Source: Corythucha ciliata (Eukaryota > Arthropoda > Insecta > Hemiptera > Tingidae). Taken from it: 64,000 bases of DNA. Location of the stretch: contig CM075943.1 in NCBI GenBank assembly GCA_038030265.1, forward strand, positions 40,858,001 to 40,922,000. The letters run 5' to 3'. A model generated the notes under the pieces. The model was not told the DNA's origin. It saw only the letters and a list, made by a program, of their open reading frames with translations, and made no database searches. Below are positions 45,250 to 55,600 of this stretch, in pieces. Every line of letters starts with the position of its first letter. Within the stretch, counting starts at the first letter, position 1. The translations under genes were made by a program, and so were the position numbers.

Positions 45250-46831
45250 TCGTTACGGCGTTTTAGAAGCGAATTAGCACTTTATCTCAATTCTGGCTAA
45301 AAATGATCGTTTTTCTTTATTTAAGCCGCGCTAAGTAGTGATTTTCCAGAATTAGCCGCAAATAAGCCGGTTTTTTTTTACATTTTAGCCCCACATTGAT
45401 TTTTTTTTCCACTTCCACCTATGGATTACCGCTTATCCTCAGTTCATGTCGCAAATTAGCAGTTTTTTTCACTAATAGCCATGAACTGGCGCTTTCCTCA
45501 ATTTTGTGCCACAAAACGTTGCCTTCAGAAGCCGAGAATTGGTCTATTCTCAAAGTTAGACGCTTTAAAGTTTCTAATTTCTGCCGTGAATTAGCGCTTT
45601 TTCTCAATTCTAGCAGCAAAATTAGAGATATTTCTCCATTTTTGGCACAAATCTCCGTTTTCCTACATTTTTAGCAGCGAATTATCACATTTTCCATTTG
45701 TGCCACAAAAAGTTGCCTTCAGAAGCCGAGAATTGGTCTATTCTCAATGTTAGACGCTTTAAAGTTTCTAATTTCTGCCGTGCATTAGCGATTTTTCACA
45801 ATTTTTGCCGCAAATCGGCCTTTTCCTCAATTTTTAGCGTCGAATTAGCATTTTTCCCCGTTTTAGCAGAAATTTAGAGTTTTTGATTTTAGCGTGCTAA
45901 TTAGTGATTTTCTTAATATTAGCCGTGAATTAGCGTTTTTTTGTACATTTTAGTACCACATTGGCTATTTTGTTTCAATTTTAGTTATGGATTAGCACTT
46001 TTTCTCAGTGCCCGCTAAACATCCTTCAGAATGTTCGGATGATGTTCGGATGAAGCTTCGGATATGCATTTTCTCAATTTTAGCTGCGATTAAGTGATTT
46101 TTTATTTGTATCCTTCAATTAACGTTTTTCCTTCTCTACAGTTCTCAATTTCATGGACGAATTAAACGATTTTTCTCAATTTTAGCCGCGATTTTTTTCA
46201 CTTGTTCAGCCATGATGTAGCGCATGCTCACCGCATTTTAGCCGCGGGCTAGGCCCAAAAACAGCACATAAGTGGTTTTTTGAGTACATTTTAGCCGTAA
46301 AATTGCCTCTATATAAAGCATGAATCAGTGATTTTTTTCCAAATTATGGTCTGAAACCACGATTGATCGCTTTTTCGCGGGTTAGCAACCAATATTGGCA
46401 CTTATTTCAAACTTTTTGCCGCCTATTTGCCCCAAAATCGGCACATTAGAGCGCCTTCTCAATTTTATCTGCCTATGGACCTGAATAAACTTGGGGAATA
46501 GCGTTTTTTCTCTATTTCAGCCGCGAATTTATTTCTAGAAGGCGCGAATTTCCTCAATTCGAGTCATCGGAATATTTACCCACTCTACATAATATGTGTA
46601 TTCCTGTTCACCATCACCAGTAACGTGCTATTCATCAGGTCGGATGGACTGAAAATCGTCGACAGATGCCAAACCGCTGTCCAATCGTATACCAAAACTC
46701 CTTTTCACATACCTGCCTGAATCCATGAACATACAACCTAAAAATTATCATTTTCCCATGTTTAAGCTTTTGGTGGGCCCTATCTGATGGCGTGGTCCGC
46801 CCCCCTCATTCCACACCTCAGTACGCCACTG
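44729..46831. mobile_element. 2.1-kb CAGTGGCG-ended element carrying an inverted array
   Basis: The left end CACTGGCGGACCTACG and the inverted right end CAGTGGCGTACTGAGG are loosely matching termini, each followed by a G/C-rich subterminal stretch (GGGGGCGG and CCGCCCCCC). The body at 44800-46560 is a forward-orientation 30-bp array, opposite to the arrays immediately outside both ends. I infer a non-autonomous DNA element (perhaps hAT-related) whose body is this array. No target duplication is certain. Confidence 0.55.
45214..45246. repeat. (GA)n microsatellite
   Basis: About 16 GA dinucleotides inside the array. Likely to vary in length between individuals. Confidence 0.9.
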
Positions 46832-46842
46832 GGAATATTGAG

Positions 46843-47365
46843 AAATTAAAGCGCAAATTCGCAGCTAAAATGATGCGGGTAAAATGGAGAAATAGCTCTA
46901 GTTCACGGCTAACTCTCAGCTTACATAAAAAAAAAACGCTAATTCACAGGTAAAATTGATAAAATATCTAAATCACAGATGAAATTAAGAAAAAGCGCTG
47001 ATTCGCGGATAAAATGTAAAAAAGTGCTAAATCGCGGATACAATTGAGCAAAGGATATAATTCGCTATACTAAAATCGAGAAAACGCGCTAATTCGGGGG
47101 CTGAAATTGAAGAAAATGCTTAATTCGCGGCTCAAATTTGGAAAAAGTGCTAATCCGTGGTTAAAAGTGAGAAAATAATTCGTGGCTAATATTTTAAAAA
47201 GCGGTAATTTGCAGCTAAAACCACAGGAAAACATTAATTTACAAATAAAATTGTTATACCGCTAAATCACAGCTAAAATCCAGAAATAGCGCTAAGTCGT
47301 GGCTAAAATTGAGAAAAAGGACTCATCCACAGCTAAAATCGAGAATAAGCGCTAATTCGTGGTCT
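46843..47365 (-). repeat. 30-bp degenerate array, reverse orientation
   Basis: About 17 units such as GCTAATTCACAGGTAAAATT, and the run GCGCTAAGTCGTGGCTAAAA with TTGAGAAAAAG. It continues the flank that was interrupted at 44729. Confidence 0.85.
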
Positions 47366-49618
47366 GGTATTGGGGGTTTTGCCCTCGAAACTGGCTGCAT
47401 TCGGGAAAAGTAGATAAATGCAGGCGTTCTCACCGAGCACCGATGGGGCCGTCAGCGACTTTAATAAATGTGGCCAAAAAATGAGAGTTTCTTGTTGTCG
47501 TTGATGTCGGAAGATTTTATCGACTCCAGGAGCCGGCCCAGCGAGGTCTGCGTCCATCGTAGCTTTTCCTTAGACTTCAGGACCGGCTATTTTCTTGTCC
47601 ACCGAGTGCTGATGGTAAATTCATGCAGCCTCTGAAAACGAGGGCCAGAGCGGCCCAAAAAAACAGTTGGCTTCACAGTGAGAAACCCCTTTAAACGGGC
47701 TCGATGGAAAATTCGTCTGTACTGTACCTATTTCCAGATTATCCTACTCGAGAGCCCACGCCACGATACACGCGGTGACCGATCTTATCCCGCCTTGGCT
47801 TCCACCCTCGTACAAACACAAATAGGCCTGGGCTCGATAAAACATATCAAATTAAAGTCATTAAAACCCGATGAAACTCGCCATTAACCAAATACCTTTT
47901 CTTTCCTCGGGTAAGGATGGAACAAGAGGCAACTAAAAAAATTATTTTCTGTGTTTATTAGTCATTGACCAAGGAATACAACGAATAAAATTTATTTATG
48001 ATTTCTAAGTGAGGTAAATTGAATTGTAAGTTTTTCAAATAGTTTGAGACCGGAACGGGGGAGGAAACGGAAATTTATAAATGACAATTTCCCCATTGTT
48101 TTTCTCAAGCTATTTTTATTATATTTTTTAAAATTATAATTATTTGAATTAGGCTGCATATATTTATTTAGTTTTTTTTAAACATCTACGAGAGTAATCC
48201 AATTATTAGCCTACCAATCTAAAACATTTATAACAAATAAATTTCTGTCTTAAGATTGATATAAAACACAGAGATCAATTTGCAATATTTTGATACATTT
48301 TTAAAATATGTTTTAATTTTTTTCTTCGCATTTTTGTTTTTAAAAAGGAGACATTAGCTGATATGATAAAGATTTTTTCATCCAAAAATAAGTACCCGAG
48401 ATTTTTACGATTTACCTCGTGAACATTGGAAACCCCCTCAGCAATGCGCCACATTTTGTTTTCCATTGTACGCGTTTTAGTTTCAAAACACGTCGAAAAA
48501 TAGATAGCCAAAAACATTCAAATTTACAGTAAAATCGCTATAATTATTCTTAGACTTAAACCGGGTCCAAACTAGGAGGTGCCACATTATTATTATTATT
48601 TATTTTTATTAATTTATTTAGTTTGTTACATAACTAAATTTCTCAAAAATGAGAACCTTCTTTTTATTTCTGGTCACCATATCGTGAAATTCCATTTGAT
48701 TAGGTGAACCTCTTACCTAACCAAAATCGACCAAAAAAAAAGGTGCATTTTTTGGTATATTTTACGGGAGGGTGAATCGAAATAAAAAATAAAGGTTCTC
48801 ACTTTGGTAGAGAAACAATTTTTTTTTTTTATCAAGATAAACCATCATTTTTTGCCCTTTAGAATCAAGTGATCCACAACTCGGTACAGAGAGGGCACAG
48901 CCGTGAATATTGAACACAAAAACCTGGGATTGCTTGTTACCTGCGTAATAATTTGTATTCACTGCTGCGTCGTTCAAGCGGATTGAAGCTCACTCGAGAG
49001 TGAAAGAAGCAAAACAATGTTTTTGTTTAATGTTTCTCTGAGAACGCAGGCCTGCGGCCGGGGCGGCCACCGGATTTATAGGTCCTGGCATTTTCCCTTT
49101 ACCAGGACCTATAAAAAGTTTACGCTTCAGTTAACATCGCAGCCTTACTTGTGAATTTAAATAAAAACTCATTTTTTTCACATTGAAGAGAATTACACTG
49201 ACATTGAAGCTATTTTTTAAAGAAAGAAAAATGTTTTTCTCGAAACATTTCATGAATATTCTCTAAACAACAATAAAAAGCGCCTTTAGAAAGTGGCGAT
49301 TATAACATTTAAAAATCTATCTTTTTCTAAACGACAAAGAAATTAAATTCATGTTTTTTATTTGAAAGAAAAAATAATAATTGAATTATATATCGATTAA
49401 GTGGAAGCCATTGGAGCGCCGAGGTCAACATTCATTTCAGTGTTACTTCTTTCATTGTATTCGCCCTGATTTTGCCTCAATAATTAATATTGTTGCCCTT
49501 TTTTGCAGCAACAGGCAATTTTTCACCAGTCAAATACGGGTTGTTCTCCTAGGAAAAATAATTTATGTAAACCTTGAACGTTTCTCATAACAAGAAGGGG
49601 TGGAGAAAAAGAACTCAC
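47366..49618. other. Unassigned stretch, likely holding the 7B2 3' end or intron
   Basis: 47540-47715 contains dispersed modules shared with 38880 and 29225. The rest is very AT-rich. The final 7B2 exon (expected to code a short PC2-binding C-terminal peptide) was sought here on the minus strand without success. Inverted AAGGTTCTCA-type arms lie near 48650 and 48800. Confidence 0.4.
49075..49115. repeat. 41-bp hairpin with perfect 14-bp arms
   Basis: TTTATAGGTCCTGG (49075-49088) is exactly inverse to CCAGGACCTATAAA (49102-49115) around a 13-base loop. Origin unknown. Confidence 0.8.
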
Positions 49619-49669
49619 GTTCATCTGGGCAAATTTCTTAGACAGCAATCCTTTGTGATCATCGTTGGC
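49619..49669 (-). CDS. 7B2: 51-nt small exon of 7B2
   Basis: It is bounded by a strong acceptor (TCAATTTTCAG) and a consensus donor (GTGAGTTC), phase 0 at both sides, and codes 17 residues with the LLSKKF phrase. The preceding exon (56525-56353) also ends in phase 0 at GTGAGTTC. The exon is isolated by 6.7 kb of repeats, so gene finders may miss it. Assignment to 7B2 rests on splice sites, phase and resemblance to the basic region before the C-terminal peptide. Confidence 0.75.
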
Positions 49670-52600
49670 CTGAAAATTGACACCAACTAGCTTATAACAT
49701 TTCATAGCAATAGCGGAAAAATGCTAAATATCCCGCGAGTTCAAGAATGACAAGGCACACAGCTTGTTAGGGCTGGCCAATACCCTCTCCCCCCTCCCCC
49801 GCTCATGGCCATGTAGGGTGACCAGACATGTGTTAACAAACAAAAGCATGTGCTGGAATTTTAACTCCCACGTGGGAATGCGTCTTCCCACGTCACGTCC
49901 GAGTAGTCTGTATTGACCTTAAGGCCATAAACTGGTGGAAGGTGACTCTGTAATCATCCGTTTCATCACCAAATTATTAACGAAGAATCACGCTTAATAG
50001 ATGTGTATTGCTTGGGTGGTGGTAAAGGTGGAAGGATCTCGCCCCCCCCCCCATCCATGAGGCAACAGCAATGGAAACTGAACGGTAGAACTGATACCAA
50101 TGTTTTCTGGTCCCTCAGCCCAGAAATTATTTCGTGTAAAGTGATAAAAGTGAATTCATGATTTCCTCTGGCTTAGCGAAGGCAAGGAGAAAGGAGGATT
50201 CAAACTAAGAATTAGAACAAAATAACAAGAAGAATAAGTTGAGGGATTGGCAATACGCATGGACGTAATTAGCCCAAGACAAGAAAATAGTATTTTCTTG
50301 TCTTTGGGCTCATCTGTTGAGCATCGAGGACTGTGGTGTTCAGAGTTTGATGTTTAATTGCTTTGGTACATGAATATTGCAATTTTTTACAAAAGCACAT
50401 AGTTTAGTCTAGTCATAAGTGCTGTGATTCCAAATTACATTGGAAAACTCATTCTAGTCGTCTCGTACCTGCCGTTCAAACTCTCGCCTTCCTGACGAAG
50501 GTCCACTTGTGGCTATTGTTTGTTTACTTATTTTTTCCCGTTTTTATGGAAAATTTCCGACGTCCGTCTGGGAACTCCTAGCTTTCGACGAGAGCCCAAC
50601 CCTGACGAGTTATGGGTTATGGCATTGGATATAACGCGTTTACTTCTTAACTGTTGTATCAAGTGCTGTGAAACATGCTTTGCTAAAAGCGAAACGTCGG
50701 CCAGATAAATGCAATAAACACGAGGTCAACTGGACGAAAACTGGATTTTAATTAAGTACTTAAGTACTCTGAATTTAATTTTAAAGGCTTTCAACATTTG
50801 CGCTCCCGGGCGAATATTTCACCAGCACCCCCATGAATCATCGCTCAAAATTAGCCGCGATTTGGCGTATTCTCCATCTTAACCGCGAACTAGCGTTTTT
50901 TTAACACTTGAGTCACCCCCAACCCACCCTACAAGCATAGAAAGGGAAAAATGAGGATTCTTAGGTTCTATGTTCATGGAGGTAGGTACTTGAAAACGAG
51001 TTTTGATGCGGTTTGACAGTGATATTGGCTCCTTTCGACGATTTTCAGGCACGTCTATTCCTGTCCGTTCCAGTACATTCCGACCTGGGTCGGACGGAAC
51101 GTTACATTATGATCAGCAAAGAGTGTACCTAAATAATCGATTTAGCCCACAAAAGCGCAATCCGAACGCTCAAATCGAGAGAATTCGCGCCTTCTGGGGG
51201 TAACTTCGCGGCTAAAATGAAGAAAATACACTGTTCTCCAGTTTTTTTTCTTCAGGTCCTTAAGCTGATAAAGATGAGCTAAGGCTAGGGTTGCCAGATC
51301 TCCGGTTTTCGCCCAGAGTCTCCGGGCTTGGGACTCGATCTCCGGTCTCCGGCCGGGCTGAGAATATCTCCGGGCCAAAAAATTGTGTGCATCAATTCGG
51401 GAAGTAACAGAAAATGCTTGCATAAAAAAAATCTTAAAATCATTTTACGTGAGCGTTATATGTAGATGCGACAAAAAAATCCCGACGACAAAAATCGCTT
51501 CTACAATCACAAAAATGTATCCAACCAAATAGTTCTGACTAAAATAACGGCCCATTCCCGGCCCTTCCGCATGACCACCAGACTCTGTTGATTTCAGCAA
51601 ATGCAAATTTAATTATAACTCACTGCAATTTAACCAGGAAATTAGCCCTAACATTCGGATATAAAATTATTGATTTTACAAGATTTTTTGCCGTAATTAT
51701 TGTTAATTTTGCTTCCCAATAACTCACACGGGCCGAAAACTGTTAAAATAACTACAGAAATCGTTATTTAGCCATGCAATCGCCCAATATTGATTGATCC
51801 ATGGCTTGTGTGATGTGTAATCAGCACTGGCGAAACTACACCGTCAAGCGCTAAATTATGGGGGTTTTTCAATCTTGGCCATCAAGTTGGCTCCAGAAAT
51901 CGCGAATTGGTGATCTCCCAGAGAGCTTTTTTCTTTAATTTAGCGGCCTATTAGCGTTTTTCTCCATTTTGAGCAGCGAATAAGCGATTTTTCTAAATGT
52001 TGACAATGAATTCGGTTGAGCCACGAATTGGATCTTTGTTTTATATTTTAGCCTCGAATCAGCGCAATTTTCACAGCGATTTTGCGATGTCTTCCCATTT
52101 AACAACGAAAATTACGTTTTATTGCCTCAACTTTAGCAGTGAATTAGCGTTGTCTTCGTAATTTAGAGCTATACGAATTAACACTTGTTCGTAAGTTCAG
52201 CAGCGAATTGGCGACTTTTTCACATTTATCCATGGTTTAGCGTTTTTCCTCCATTTTAGCCGCGAATTACTGATTTTTCTCCAACCTACGGCAAAGTTAT
52301 TGCTTTCCTCAAATTTAGAAGTGGGTTATTACCTTTTTTGATATTTTAGCTACGAAGGTATCCCAGAAATCGTGAATTTGCATTTTCTCAATTTTAGCAG
52401 TTAATAAGCGATTTTTCTTCATTTTAGCAACGAATTAGAGCTGTTTCTCAATTTGACCTGTGAGTTATTTGCGATGTATTCACATTTAGATATACGAATT
52501 AGCGGTTTCCCTCAATTTTAGCAGCGAATTAGCGCTTTTTATTTATTTTAGCAGCGAATTAGAGCTCTCCCACAATTTTAGCAGTGAATTAACGCTTTTC

Positions 52601-55600
52601 CTCAATTTTAGTCACAATTTAACGTTTCTTCTCAATTTCAGACCCTAAGCACCCAGAAATCGTGAATTGGCGTTTGCTCAAGTTTAGTTTTGAACGATGA
52701 GCTTTTTTTCTCAATTCTAACAGCGAATTACCGATTTTCCTAATTTTTAGCAGCGAATTAGTGATTTTTTACATTATATAGCGATGAAGTAGCGTTTTTT
52801 CTAAATTTCAGCTGCGAAATAACGTTTTTTTATTTATTAATTTTAGCTTTGAATGATGAGTGATTTTTCTCAATTCTAGCAGCGAATTAGCTATTTTTCC
52901 AATTTTAGGAGCGAATTAGCAATTTTTATTCATTTTAGCAGTGAATTAGAGATGTATTTATATTCAGTGACGAATTAGCGTTTTTCTGCATTTACCCGCG
53001 GATTAACGCTTTTTCTAAAGTTTAGTCGCGAATTAGCGCTTTTCGTCAATTTTCAAACCGCAAATAGCCCTAATCACAAAATCGCTCAGATAACAAAGAC
53101 ATTCTAACCTCAAAATGAACTCACCACAGAAGCTCCAATCGCAAAACACTCAAACCACAGAAAGCACCGAGCCCAAAAAGCTCGATCCACAAATAGGACT
53201 ATCCGAATTCTTGCTGGGTGGAATTCATGTGGACTTTTTCGGTCCTATCAAGTCTAAAATGTGTTTAATAATTACTGATTCTTACAGCAAATGGCCAGAA
53301 ATTTATGAGATGAGCAAAATAGACTCGGGAGCCACTATCGACAAGTTAAGTGATATGTTCGCTCGTTCCGGACTTCCAAAAGAAATAGTTAGTGACAATG
53401 GTTCTCAGTTTACTTCGGAACAATTTCAAGACTTTTGCAGAAGAAACGGCATTCATCATAAAACATCTCCCCCTTACCACCCAGCTACGAACGGAGCAAC
53501 TGAAAACAGCTTCAAATCGGCTAAACTATGATTTAAAAAATGCCTGTTGCAGGACAGAAGTCCTGCCGCGAGAGCTTCAGGAATTTTGGAGTTTTAACTG
53601 TGTTGGGCACGTTTGTGCTTCAGTCACTGATTTATGCCCATAGAGTGGCTCCTCCGGCTGAGAGCGTTGGTGATCGCCATCGGCAAGACACAAGGCGTAA
53701 AGGGGACTTAGTCCAGCCGTTGGCACGTCTTTCGAGGGTTTTGGCTAGTTTCCGAGTGTTTCGATACGGCACTCCCACGCTCAGGTCGCATTTTAAGTGC
53801 TTCGGAATTTAAGCGCTCAATGAAAAAGCACATCGTTCATAACGTTATACATAAATACTCCGTTGAAGAGTTTTTTGATAGCTGGGAGTTATCTTCAGGA
53901 ACTTGGACCTGTATTGTTGTCAAGTTTTTCTTTTTTTGTTTTTTGTTGTTTCTCGTTGTTGTTGGCCGTCAAAACCGTTTTTTGTTCTGCCTTAAGTATT
54001 ATTACGTACTGTGTTACAATTTATTTTAGTTAATTTTAAATTAATCTTTACTAGTATTATAGTATCTGACGTTGTAATGCCTAAGGCCCCGTTCACAAGC
54101 TCTATGCATCTGTGGAGGGTACGCAGCCAAACTAATTCATTCCCTCAAAAAATGAAGCATTTTGATAGGTTGCACAGGCTTCACAGACGCATACCATAGA
54201 TCTTGTGAACGGGGCCTAATCTTTAATGGTCCCTGCAATAAATTAATAAATAACCAAAAAGGCTCCATCACTCCCCAGATACATGAGTATAAAATGAATG
54301 AGCGATGTAATTTGTTGTCCTTCAAATTGACAAGAACATAAATGCCATGTGGTGAAGATTGCTGCAGATTGACCCTAAAAACATGTTCGAGAAATTTTAG
54401 ATTGGCCTCACCGATTTTGGACTTGTAACCACTTTCAGATTAGCCCTTTGGCCCAAATAATCCAAGTTGGCCCGTGTGATCAAATAGTGCAGTTTAGACC
54501 TTTAGGCGTTCGGGTGACGATTTGTACATAAGTACGCACCCCCCTCCCATAATCACAAACCATATACGTATGTACGTAATATATTATGTATGTCTCCGGG
54601 AGAAGAGCATCGGCTATCGGGCAACCCTAGATAAGCCGCACTAACATGTTGTTCTTGGGGCAAGAACACAAACTAAAGTTGGAAAAAAGCGCTAATATTC
54701 GTGGCTAAAACTGTGAAAAAACATTCATTCGTGGTATCTCGAAGAAACTTCCAGACCAAAATTAAGAAAAAATCGCTGATTCGCGGTGTACAGATATGCC
54801 ACTTTATGGCTAAAATGAAAAAAAAAAAAAGCGCTAATTTGCCGTTCGTTGGTAAAATTGACACGTGCCCCGGTTTTTGCTTTTTTGCAGGCTCAAAAAG
54901 GCAAAAAAAAATTAGCAAAGAAAAGGCAGGAAAAACGCTAGTTCAAGGCAAGTATAAGTGAGAACAAATTATTGGCTAAAATTGAAAAAATAAAAACATG
55001 AAACAAACAAAATAACAAAACGACAAATTGGGGATAAAATTGAGAAAAATGAAAATTCGCTACTACTGAAATTGCAAAAAATTGCCCATTCGTGGTTACA
55101 AAAAAGAAAATCCGCTAATTCACGAAAAACACTAATTCACGAGTATTTGAAAGATTTCTAGTTAGCAGCTATAAATCTGGACAATCCTAATTTATGGACA
55201 AAACTTAAAATAATCACTAATTAATTCGCGGCTAAAATTGAAAAAATCGCTAATTCATGGATGAACGCTAATTTGCGGATAAAGTCTAGGAACACACAAA
55301 TCCGTGGCTTCGAAGGCATTTTCGGGCCTAAAACTGAGTGAGATAAAGGTCTAATCCATAGCTAAAAGTGAAAACACAAATAGTAATGCGGCGCAAAAAT
55401 AGTTCATACGCCGCTAATTTGCGGACAATGGTGACAAACAGTTCTAATATTCGCTGCTACAAAGATAAAAATCGCGAATTCACAGCAAAAATTGAGGAAA
55501 ACTCCAATTCGTATCAAAAATTGACGTAAAAACGCTAACATGGGAGGGCATAAAAACCCTATTTCGCCGCTAAAATTAAGAGTAAGTCGTAATTCACGGC

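Larger units (their letters stand above)
51285..54630. mobile_element. 3.3-kb candidate element with CTAGGGTTGCC ends, carrying an array
   Basis: CTAGGGTTGCCAGATCTCCGG-like sequence at 51285 is mirrored by GGGCAACCCTAG ending at 54630, with CTCCGG repeats next to each end. Inside are a forward 30-bp array, an integrase fragment and a MITE. Outside, units of reverse orientation lie at 51200-51235 and from 54670. A second copy of the left end (without the first bases) is near 59727. Boundaries rest on 11-12 bp only, so this is tentative. Confidence 0.45.

Noticed and set aside
48290..48517. A minus frame with GYLFLDEKIFI considered as the missing 7B2 C-terminal exon
   Set aside because: It lacks the expected N-P-Y/F-L and basic-pair pattern and has no acceptor in the right phase.
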